64,000 nucleotides of DNA from Morinoia aosen (lineage: Eukaryota; Arthropoda; Malacostraca; Amphipoda; Talitridae): contig CM059572.1 of assembly GCA_030386875.1 (NCBI GenBank), positions 35,089,732 to 35,153,731 of the forward strand, read 5' to 3'. Positions 50,513 through 60,697 of this stretch are shown one piece after another. Under the pieces are notes generated by a model. It saw only the letters and a program-made list of their open reading frames with translations. It did not search any database and was not told the DNA's origin. Every line of letters starts with the position of its first letter. Position 1 is the stretch's first letter. The position numbers and the translations under genes were made by a program.

Positions 50513-50812
50513 ACTGCTTCCTCAAAATTTCTCAGAGCATCCTAGAACTATCGACTTCAAAATATCCTTTGCAAGTCTGGGGGAATGAAATTGCTGAATG
50601 AACATCGCTTCTCGGCTAGACAATTATTTTTCAAACCAAGGTCAAACAGAAGTTTTACGTCAAAATGAAGCAAAGAAATACGACAGGAAATCTTTCCAAG
50701 TAAACTCAATTTTGTAAATGGAGATCTGCTGCGCCAAAACTTTTTGTCTGTCATATAGCGACGGTGGTGAGGTTGGACAAAGCTTAGGATCAGTAGAATC
50801 AAATTTTGAAAT

Positions 50813-50977
50813 GTTAGTTTAGTGTCTGCAGCAGTTACTGCGGGTGTTAGTTTAGTGTCTGCAGCAGTTACTGCGGGTGTTAGTTTAGTGTCTGCAGCAG
50901 TTACTGCGGGTGTTAGTTTAGTGTCTGCAGCAGTTACTGCGGGTGTTAGTTTAGTGTCTGCAGCAGTTACTGCGGGG
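50813..50977. repeat. 33-bp minisatellite, five identical copies
   Basis: The unit GTTAGTTTAGTGTCTGCAGC plus AGTTACTGCGGGT repeats five times without visible changes. It contains the palindrome CTGCAG. Confidence 0.95.
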
Positions 50978-51392
50978 CGATGCCAATAACTTCGCAGACG
51001 CAGTAGCGCACAAATGTAGCTGTGCTATTTTTATCTAGAGTTTGTTTTTGTTGAAATTTATAAATAGTTCCCTGTTTCGATTTTCTAAAGTGTTTTGTGC
51101 GCGCTAACCTCAATGAAACCCCTCTGTAACTCCCGTATTATTTGTACGTTGTAGCTGTGGTTTTGTTCGTGGCTGTGCGAGACCCATGTACGCGTTCACT
51201 GATGAAATGTATTGCAGGTTGTTCCTATATTTGATGCCCGGTAACTTTGAGAAAAAAATCTAGGTGCTACTATAGCGTGAGGTCTACCGCCATATATCGC
51301 CTACCCAGGTTATGTACAAATTAAGTGTTTATCGCTAAATTAAATTTAAGGAAATAAGTAATATCCATTAGTAACCTAACCTAACCTGACGC
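50978..51392. other. Left flank of the 52-bp satellite
   Basis: It contains one inverted copy of the satellite core (GCTACTATAGCGTGAGGTCT at 51264-51283). It also has a block at 51228-51262 that recurs right of the array, and a short AACCTAACCTAACCTGAC run at 51375. Confidence 0.6.
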
Positions 51393-53995
51393 TATAGTAC
51401 TAGCTAGAGGTAGATCTCATGCTACAGTGTTGTAGACCTCATGCTATAGTACTAGCTAGAGGTAGATCTTGTGCTACAGTGTTGTAGACCTCACGCTATA
51501 GTACTAGCTAGAGGTAGATCTTGTGCTACAGTGTTGTAGACCTCATGCTATAGTACTAGCTAGAGGTAGATCTTGTGCTACAGTGTTGTAGACCTCATGC
51601 TATAGTACTAGCTAGAGGTAGATCTTGTGCTACAGTGTTGTAGACCTCACGCTATAGTACTAGCTAGAGGTAGATCTTGTGCTACAGTGTTGTAGACCTC
51701 ACGCTATAGTACTAGCTAGAGGTAGATCTTGTGCTACAGTGTTGTAGACCTCACGCTATAGTACTAGCTAGAGGTAGATCTTGTGCTACAGTGTTGTAGA
51801 CCTCATGCTATTGTACTAGCTAGAGGTAGATCTTGTGCTACAGTGTTGTAGACCTCATGCTATAGTACTAGCTAGAGGTAGATCTTGTGCTACAGTGTTG
51901 TAGACCTCATGCTATAGTACTAGCTAGAGGTAGATCTTGTGCTACAGTGTTGTAGACCTCACGCTATAGTACTAGCTAGAGGTAGATCTTGTGCTACAGT
52001 GTTGTAGACCTCATGCTATAGTACTAGCTAGAGGTAGATCTTGTGCTACAGTGTTGTAGACCTCACGCTATAGTACTAGCTAGAGGTAGATCTTGTGCTA
52101 CAGTGTTGTAGACCTCATGCTATTGTACTAGCTAGAGGTAGATCTTGTGCTACAGTGTTGTAGACCTCACGCTATAGTACTAGCTAGAGGTAGATCTTGT
52201 GCTACAGTGTTGTAGACCTCATGCTATTGTACTAGCTAGAGGTAGATCTTGTGCTACAGTGTTGTAGACCTCACGCCATAGTACTAGCTAGAGGTAGATC
52301 TTGTGCTACAGTGTTGTAGACCTCATGCTATTGTACTAGCTAGAGGTAGATCTTGTGCTACAGTGTTGTAGACCTCACGCTATAGTACTAGCTAGAGGTA
52401 GATCTTGTGCTACAGTGTTGTAGACCTCATGCTATTGTACTAGCTAGAGGTAGATCTTGTGCTAGTGTTGTAGACCTCACGCCATAGTACTAGCTAGAGG
52501 TAGATCTCATGCTACAGTGTTGTAGACCTCACGCTATAGTACTAGCTAGAAAAGATCTTGTGCTACAGTGTTGTAGACCTCACGCCATAGTACTAGCTAG
52601 AGGTAGATCTTGTGCTACAGTGTTGTAGACCTCACGCTATAGTACTAGCTAGAGGTAGATCTTGTGCTACAGTGTTGTAGACCTCATGCTATAGTACTAG
52701 CTAGAGGTAGATCTTGTGCTACAGTGTTGTAGACCTCACGCTATAGTACTAGCTAGAGGTAGATCTTGTGCTACAGTGTTGTAGACCTCATGCTATTGTA
52801 CTAGCTAGAGGTAGATCTCATGCTACAGTGTTGTAGACCTCATGCTATAGTACTAGCTAGAGGTAGATCTTGTGCTACAGTGTTGTAGACCTCACGCCAT
52901 AGTACTAGCTAGAGGTAGATCTTGTGCTACAGTGTTGTAGACCTCATGCTATTGTACTAGCTAGAGGTAGATCTCATGCTACAGTGTTGTAGACCTCATG
53001 CTATAGTACTAGCTAGAGGTAGATCTTGTGCTACAGTGTTGTAGACCTCACGCTATAGTACTAGCTAGAGGTAGATCTTGTGCTACAGTGTTGTAGACCT
53101 CATGCTATCGTACTAGCTAGAGGTAGATCTTGTGCTACAGTGTTGTAGACCTCACGCTATAGTACTAGCTAGAGGTAGATCTTGTGCTACAGTGTTGTAG
53201 ACCTCATGCTATTGTACTAGCTAGAGGTAGATCTTGTGCTACAGTGTTGTAGACCTCACGCTATAGTACTAGCTAGAGGTAGATCTTGTGCTACAGTGTT
53301 GTAGACCTCATGCTATTGTACTAGCTAGAGGTAGATCTTGTGCTACAGTGTTGTAGACCTCACGCCATAGTACTAGCTAGAGGTAGATCTTGTGCTACAG
53401 TGTTGTAGACCTCATGCTATTGTACTAGCTAGAGGTAGATCTTGTGCTACAGTGTTGTAGACCTCACGCTATAGTACTAGCTAGAGGTAGATCTTGTGCT
53501 ACAGTGTTGTAGACCTCATGCTATTGTACTAGCTAGAGGTAGATCTTGTGCTACAGTGAATTGTAGACCTCACGCCATAGTACTAGCTAGAGGTAGATCT
53601 CATGCTACAGTGTTGTAGACCTCACGCTATAGTACTAGCTAGAGGTAGATCTTGTGCTACAGTGTTGTAGACCTCACGCTATAGTACTAGCTAGAGGTAG
53701 ATCTCATGCTAAAGTGTTGTAGAGCTCACGCTATAGTACTAGCTAGAAGTAGATCTCATGCTACAGTGTTGTAGACCTCACGCTATAGTACTAGCTAGAG
53801 GTAGATCTCATGCTACAGTGTTGTAGAGCTCACGCTATAGTACTAGCTAGAGGTAGATCTCATGCTACAGTGTTGTAGACCTCACGCTATAGTACTAGCT
53901 AGAGGTAGATCTTGTGCTACAGTGTTGTAGACCTCACGCTATAGTACTAGCTAGAGGTAGATCTCATGCTACAGTGTGGCAGATCTCACGCTATA
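51393..53995. repeat. 52-bp satellite array, about 50 copies, with higher-order structure
   Basis: The unit is GACCTCACGCTATAGTACTA plus GCTAGAGGTAGATCTTGTGC plus TACAGTGTTGTA. It is itself a diverged dimer: GTAGACCTCATGCTATAG and GTAGATCTCATGCTACAG are related halves. In the middle of the array, units with CATGCTATTG alternate regularly with CACGCTATAG or CACGCCATAG units, giving a 104-bp higher-order repeat. Confidence 0.95.
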
Positions 53996-55002
53996 GCAGC
54001 ACCGAAGATGGAAGCCGTATTTGATTCCAGCTAACTTCGAGAAACAAATCAGTTTCTCGCGCCCCACATTGCGCCGCTAACGCCCATGCAGTCCACATTT
54101 CGGTGGCGGCCGACTAACCACACCGCTTCACACTGTGCACCTTCACTTTGGGATACCACTGAGGCTTATAGCGATTTGCTTTTACAGCAATAGATGGTAT
54201 TTTTTCTCCACGAATCATTCCAGTTCCCCCCAAAAATCCATGACCTTAACAGCTTAGGTAATTACCAGACTTTAGAGTTAAAGATAAAAAATTATTTGCA
54301 GCATTCTCTGGAAGTAGCAGGTAGTTCTTAGTAAGGTGGTTGAAACTTGAAAATTGTTTTTTATACTATCAGCATAAAGCATTATTCTAGTTAATGTTCT
54401 AAAGCAGGGACTGGAGTAGTTTATTAATCTTGTCCAATGAATTAAAAAGCTAGAAATTATGACAAAATTATATAACAGCATTGGCTGTTGCTGTGCCTTA
54501 CGCGATCTATCCAAGTTCTGACTTGCATACACGAACTTACTCTCTCGATCCTAAACTTAGAGCCGCTACACAGTTGCCTAAGATTAACTGGCATAAATAA
54601 ATTAATGAGGCTTAAGCCCAGGTGTTCGGGAGAAGATTAAATTCCAAAACGGAATGAAATTCGCTCATCAAATTCAAGTAATCCTTCAGTGCTCGTCTTT
54701 TTAATTTAAAAACAATCGCTAATCAGACAGCGTTGTTGCACTCGATGTCTGACTGACCACGTTCTGTGAGAACGCGTTTTGTGGCAGAAATGCTATTGTG
54801 AATATTGCCTCGTAAAAACCTTCAATTTTGATGTCGAATCATATACGAGAATATTCGTCTCTTTGCCACAATACTCAATAAAAATTGTAGGTGTTTGAGG
54901 CGGTGAGAAGATTTGCCGAATTCTTCAACGTTTCCCTTGATTCAGCGATTTAATAGATGCTTTTCCTGCATTTAAGTTTGAAAGATTAAAGCGGAAATGT
55001 TA
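53996..55002. other. Right flank of the satellite and unassigned sequence
   Basis: It starts with a block (54017-54050) that resembles the left flank of the satellite. No gene seen. Confidence 0.4.
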
Positions 55003-55235
55003 TTCTACACTTTGACCGTGATGTGAACCGTGGATGAACCCGGAGGGGATTTCATAAAGGTGCTCACCGACCAGTAGTCACAAACTCAGTTTCAATAAAT
55101 TCTTGATCAAAGCTAAATGAAGGCATGATCAATTTAATGTATGCTTTTTGTTCAAAATTACCACTATTGACTAAGTTACCACTATTGAGCTGAAAATTGA
55201 ATTTGAGTTTAACCCATCGCGGTCAACGAGGTGAC
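55003..55235. mobile_element. TTAA-type MITE, diverged copy
   Basis: The sequence from ACACTTTGACCGTGATGTG to CATCGCGGTCAACGAGG aligns with 57101-57327 (shared AAACTCA, TTGATCA, CTAAATGA.GGCA.GATC). The ends are inverted repeats, but the TTAA sites are lost or shifted. Confidence 0.5.
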
Positions 55236-56562
55236 TTTGAGATTACTGGCGCTGGCGTTCACCCATGTAGAACTTAAGACGGCACAGTTTGGAGAATTTA
55301 CTTTATGTTTTCATTTTTCTCACTCTGACCAGAATCACGTCACCGACCTAAAAAGAGAGCTGATATTAAATCAAGTACACCACTCATCCTTGGTTTGGGC
55401 TTGGCTATCACAACTTTTTCTTGTTTTTTACTGTCTTCAGAATGACGAGCTCAGAGGATTCGCAAAAATACATAAAAACACGTAACACAGCGCATTATCA
55501 TTTCGGTGAGGTGGTTACAGATTATTTGAATAATTATTGAAAGAACAGGACATATTTTGTGAATCAGTTTGTTATTCGGGATTTGACATCAAATCGGGTT
55601 AAATATTAATGGAAAGATAAAATGAAACGTTTAAATTTTCTTATTTTCGCTCTTCACATTTATATCGTTTCAATCATAACCTAATCATATCCCAGTTCTT
55701 TCATGTTGTCATAGATTGCTATTGAAAGAAGCTGAACTACAGAGCTTTCTGACTTGAAACATTTTCCGTCTTGCTTCATGCAGTTAACCTTTGCCAAGCA
55801 TCCACATCTCTCTCACACATAACAAACACACTCGGACGAAAGCGACGGAAAGAAGTCCTTCAGAAAATCCGTGCTTTTGGATAGAGGAACTACAAAGCAG
55901 AAAAGACCGCATTGTTTTCTTCACTAAAAGATATGGAAAATTTATGGTGCGGAAAACATGCTTGGATTCACACTGGTTTCAGCAGAGAACCACGTGGGAT
56001 TTGCTGTACAGAACTTCAGCATCAGCTGTGCTCGTCTCACGGGCGAGAACCGATGCCTGATTCGCGGTATTTTTGAGTTCCATCAGAACCTCAAAAATTC
56101 GAGTTCCAGCCACGAGTGCTCTACTTTCTTATGACTTTTTACCAGCCGTAAAAGGATCATTTTTGTATCTCTTCTTGCTTCTCCTCACAACCTTACTGTT
56201 CGCACGCCAAGTCTTGCTCTTCTCTTACTTTTTACCAACCGTACCCATGTTATCAGCTTCACCATTCTTAACATCTGTCTTGCGTACAGCGGCCATAGGA
56301 GCAGGCATAGGCCCTGTAAAAAGGGTAAGCAAATTTGAGGCACATCTCCCTTCAACACCAGCTCACAGCTTTGTAAATTTACCATAGTGCACTTTAAAGT
56401 AATTGATATGCTTTTTTACTGATAAATACAAATATAGTTATGAATTTGAGAAAAAATTTAGTTATATTTGGAAACTGTTCGTTGACTCGATGCCTCGAAT
56501 TATTCTGGAACCTCCTCTGCTAATTTTTATGAACAATTTATTGCACAGTTTTTGAATTCATC
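55236..56562. other. Unassigned intergenic sequence
   Basis: Open frames at 55791-56060 and 56073-56387 (+) lie in the same region. The second is hydrophobic in its middle. Neither has a recognised domain or splice context. Confidence 0.35.
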
Positions 56563-56655
56563 CATTCTGGTCCGCATTTTGGTCTGGATTTTGGTCCGGA
56601 TTTTGGTCTGGATTTTGGTCCGGATTTTGGTCCGCATTCTGGTCCACATTCTGGA
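56563..56655. repeat. 12-bp minisatellite GGTCTGGATTTT, about eight copies
   Basis: Alternating GGTCTGGATTTT and GGTCCGGATTTT units, breaking down at both ends. Confidence 0.9.
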
Positions 56656-57100
56656 AGAACTACAGAAATCAGTATGTGTCCTATGTGCTCATCGGAGACG
56701 CATGAAAAACTTTTATGTGTGCAATTTCAATTGCGTGACGAAACACTATTTGCGATACTTTATTTTGTCTAAAATTCACAGTACCTGCTGCTATGATATA
56801 ACCAAAAATGCTGTAAAATCCCCAAAAAACTTAAATAAAGCGTAACATATCGGATGCCCACGAGTAGGAATGTTGAACGATTTATGTTGTAGAGCATCTT
56901 GTAGAGCATGCTGTAGGGCAGGAGGCTGCAAAGCTACGGACCGTTTTTTCGTGCAAAAACCAAAGTTTTATTTGAAAATGCTCAAACTTTCGGATTTTGA
57001 ACAGAAAGACCGAATGTAGAGAAGCGAAGCCGGCAGACTTTCCATTACCAACTGCACCGCACTATTCATTTCACTGTAGGAAAATCTGATGCCGTGTGCC
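56656..57100. other. Unassigned intergenic sequence
   Basis: No feature supported. Confidence 0.4.
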
Positions 57101-57327
57101 TCAACACTTTGACTGCGACGTGGCAAGTGGTGTACACGGAGGCAATTTTCAAGATGCTGATGACCGACCGAGGGTCACAAACTCAATTGTCATAAACACT
57201 TGATCAGAACTAAATGATGGCACGATCCAGTTCTTGTTTGCTATTTTCAACATGGCGCACTACAAGGGACTTTGGATTTGAGTCGAATATTACACTTCAG
57301 TTTTACCTGCCGCTGTCAAAGTGTTAA
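57101..57327. mobile_element. TTAA-type (piggyBac-like) MITE
   Basis: The left end TCAACACTTTGACTGCGACG and the right end CCGCTGTCAAAGTGTTAA form inverted repeats. The right end carries TTAA, and the left has TCAA, one change away. A TTAA target and a short non-coding body fit piggyBac-type MITEs. It sits 31 bp left of MITE copy B. Confidence 0.55.
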
Positions 57328-57358
57328 CTCCCACAGAATTAGCAGCGTAGACCTACAC

Positions 57359-57630
57359 TACGGTAGAGGAAACAAGGTAGGTTCAAACCAGTATTTTTTT
57401 CGTTGACGGTGTGGTTTTGCTGACGTCATGGCAACGAACCAATAGCAGCGCTCATATTGCCTCTGGTAGCACTGATACCCCCAAATCTGGCTCCACTATT
57501 GGCCTAACGACAAAACATTTTGGTGACGTCATATTGTTTGTTTGAAATAAAGCCTATCTATTGGCTAGCCGAACAAGAGAAAGCGTATTTTCTCCCATAG
57601 AAACGACCCTACTTTGTTTCCTGTACCGTG
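57359..57630 (-). mobile_element. 270-bp MITE family, copy B (inverted relative to A and C)
   Basis: It is flanked by a perfect 8-bp direct repeat, ACCTACAC, at 57351-57358 and 57631-57638. The ends are TACGGTAGAGG and CCTGTACCGTG. Two intact TGACGTCA palindromes lie at 57421-57428 and 57524-57531. The 8-bp duplication suggests a hAT- or P-type transposase in trans. Confidence 0.9.
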
Positions 57631-57767
57631 ACCTACACGCACCTGGGATAGTTATGAAATAAGCGCTTCCTGTAGCAATGATACAGCCAGCGGACAGACC
57701 AGCTCAGAAGATATATTAAAAAAATGTAACTTTTAACTGCATCGAGCACTCCCGCCTGCATTTCATG

Positions 57768-58075
57768 TCATGCCATTTTTGCATGTAAGGGGAAACGTGA
57801 TTTTTGCATGTAAGGGGAAACGTGATTTTTTGCTCACAAGGGGAACCGTGTTTTTTTGCATGTAGGAAGAAACGTGATTTTTCCAAATAATGAGAAACGT
57901 ATATTTTGCACATAAGAGGAAACGTTATTTTTTGCACATAAGGAGAAACTTACTTCACGCATAAAGTGGAAATCACAATTTTTGACTGAAAGATGATACG
58001 TGATATCCACGTAAAAGGGGAAGCACGATTTTCACATAAAAGGGGAAACGCAACTTATGCATAAAAGAGGAATGA
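57768..58075. repeat. Degenerate repeat of 24-29 bp units
   Basis: About 11 loose copies of AAGGGGAAACGTGATTTTTG plus CATGT, diverging rightward. Confidence 0.8.
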
Positions 58076-58545
58076 GAGTTTAATGATAAGACCCACTCAC
58101 GAGCTATCGCGACCCAAATGCTAACCAGCGTACAAATGGCACAAATTGGCCTCTTGCTTCGTGCATATCCAGTTGCATTCCCAACAAATATCTCGCGAGT
58201 CAGCACGCTGCAAAAAATCGAGGAGAGAATGCGAGCAGCTTTTGCCGAGACGCTCTCGTTAGGGTGCCCCACTCCGGGGCCGCCCTCAGCAAGGATTAAC
58301 ATTTCCATCTGCGTCTGAGGAGGCCAAAACCTGGCTGTTTTATGCTCCTCAGCGCTTTGTGGGGGCATCGTTCAGGCAAGAATTATGCCCTGATTCGCCC
58401 CAATATATAGCGGGCATTTGTGGCCGTGTTCTGTACGTGGTGTCCTGCGAGCCTGGCCCATTTGTGGGGGTAACTCACGGAGCTTGTAACGGCTTATGTT
58501 GTGTAGTTCTTTTGTTTCGTTTTGTGCTCACGTCTTGCGGATGTG
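58076..58545. other. Unassigned intergenic sequence, G+C-richer
   Basis: Short open frames overlap on both strands (58118-58318 +, 57973-58368 -). No domain is recognised. Confidence 0.35.
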
Positions 58546-58695
58546 TTGTGTTGAGGTGGTGTGCTGTGTTGAGGTGGTGTGATGTGTTGAGGTGGTGTGC
58601 TGTGTTGAGGTGGTGTGATGTGTTGAGGTGGTGTGATGTGTTGAGGTGGTGTGTTGTGTTGAGGTGGTGTGTTGTGTTGAGGTGGTGTGCTGTGT
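58546..58695. repeat. 18-bp minisatellite, eight copies
   Basis: The unit GTTGAGGTGGTGTGCTGT has C/A/T variation at one position. Confidence 0.9.
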
Positions 58696-58756
58696 AAAAT
58701 AGAAATGCCAAGATCGGTAACACCTCCGGCATATCGATCATTTACGGGCTTATAGC

Positions 58757-58897
58757 TTTCGATGACATGTATTTATTGTTCTCAACAAGTTGCATCATGC
58801 TGTTTCGATGACATGTATTTATTGTTCTCAACAGGTTGCATCATGCTGTTTCGATGACATGTATTTATTGTTCTCAACAGGTTGCATCATGCTGTTT
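58757..58897. repeat. 46-bp tandem repeat, three near-identical copies
   Basis: The unit TTTCGATGACATGTATTTAT plus TGTTCTCAACAGGTTGCATC plus ATGCTG; the first copy has AAGTTG where the others have AGGTTG. Confidence 0.9.
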
Positions 58898-59075
58898 CTG
58901 CACACCGTTTGAGGATGAATTCTTTATTTTGGTTTACGTTCGAGTCATTTGTTTATTTATTAAACTCTTGGCTAATCAGTGTTGCTGTTTTTCCGCTCCG
59001 TCTCTCTTTGCAGTCATGAGACAAGTTGAGAGCTGGTACATCAATTTGCCCCTAAATATTCAACATAGTATATAT

Positions 59076-59345
59076 CACGGTAGAGGAAACAAGGTAGGGT
59101 CATTTCTATGGAGGAAAATACACCTTCTCTTGTTCGGCTAGCCAATAGAACGGTTATATTTCAAACAAACTTTACGACGTCACCAAAACACCATGCCGGT
59201 AGGCCAATAGTGGAGCCAGATTTGAGGGTAGCAGTGTTACCAGATGCAATAGGAGCGCTGCTATTGGTTCGTTGCCGTGACGTCAGCAAAACCGCACCGT
59301 CAACGGAAAAAAATTGTTTGAACATACCTTGTTTCCTCTAACGTG
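59076..59345 (+). mobile_element. 270-bp MITE family, copy C
   Basis: It is flanked by a perfect 8-bp direct repeat, GTATATAT, at 59068-59075 and 59346-59353. The left end is CACGGTAGAGGAAACAAGGT and the right end is its near reverse complement. A TGACGTCA palindrome lies at 59278-59285, with a one-base variant near the left side. Confidence 0.9.
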
Positions 59346-59353
59346 GTATATAT

Positions 59354-60697
59354 AGTGCGCTGGACAGTATCACACCTACCTAACAGGTCATGATATGATG
59401 AATAAATAGGCCGAAAATATGAAAGGAGAATTGACGAAAATCTGGAAGAAATTAAACCCACATTTTTACGTAACCATTTTTCATTTTTTGTTCAACGCAC
59501 ACAAAACATGAGCTGTGTGTTTGGTCAAACTAATATAACTAATTCACAACAAAATTTTTTGTTAAAAGGGAAACAAATCATGTCTTCATCAGAGCGTTAG
59601 GAATTTTGAGTTTTCACCATAAGCTAGCACTGTGGGCTGGGTGTTGAATTTTACACGATGCTGGTAGTGAAGGCAAAGCGTGAATGAAGCGTGAACCAAG
59701 GAGGCAAGCAAGCAAACCCACGAGTTAGTCAGTTTTTCATAAGTGCATTTAACCACCAGGGACCGACTGGGTGCGGTTGTTTAAATAAGCCATCATCACT
59801 TCTCGAAAGGCGATTCGTTATTAATATACGCGTATATATCCACAATATTAATGTCCACATATTAATAGATCCACAAAAAAATATGTTTCCACTGCATGCA
59901 CCGTGTGGCGTATTGGTCACTTTACGATTTAAAAATGAAATTCATATTTTTTAATGAATTATCTTTGATTTTTCCTTAAAAAATGATAAAGTTACGTCGT
60001 CGGAAGTTTAAATATGTATAAATTCACAACCGAAGAGAGAATGAACATAATTGAATTTTATTTTGAAAATGTACGCTCAATTATTGTAACACAGTGTAGA
60101 GACTTGCTGGTAAATTTCGTTCGTACGTAAGAGAAAAAATGTACGTAAATATACCTCGAACTACCCAACAACTTGAAGCAAGCATACAAACATTCGCTCC
60201 ATACAGCCTCAGATGCTAAGAACTGTCACGGAAAATGCCTTACAAAAAGCTCGTGCTTGCGAATCTCAAAATGGAGGCCATTTATGTGACATTATTTTTC
60301 ATATATGAATCAAAATAGAATTCCAATCTTGAAACTATGTATTAAAAAGAATTAATAAAATACACTGATTTACCAAAAAGATATTTAAATTTAAAATGGT
60401 CAAATGATTTATGCGCCCCCCTGTACATTACATGTATACGAGATTGAAGTAGTTCAATTTAAAATGAATACTTACAAAAAATTACATAAAATGAATAGTA
60501 AATATTCATCCCAAAAGGAACATTTGTAACAGATTTCAGCTGCGGTTGAGAGTATTGGATTAGTGTTCTAAGTGGGCGCGAGAAGAAAGTGAACTTACCC
60601 TTCCGTACTATAAGCGGTATGAAAACGGACGATGAATTTTTTAACTACCTTACTACTAGAAATCCAAGGGGGACAGTGTGAGATCCCGAGATGAAGG
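59354..60697. other. Unassigned intergenic sequence left of the LINE
   Basis: AT-rich; no gene or repeat supported. Confidence 0.4.

Noticed and set aside
51375-51392. Telomere (AACCT repeats)
   Set aside because: Only about three units; an isolated interstitial motif.
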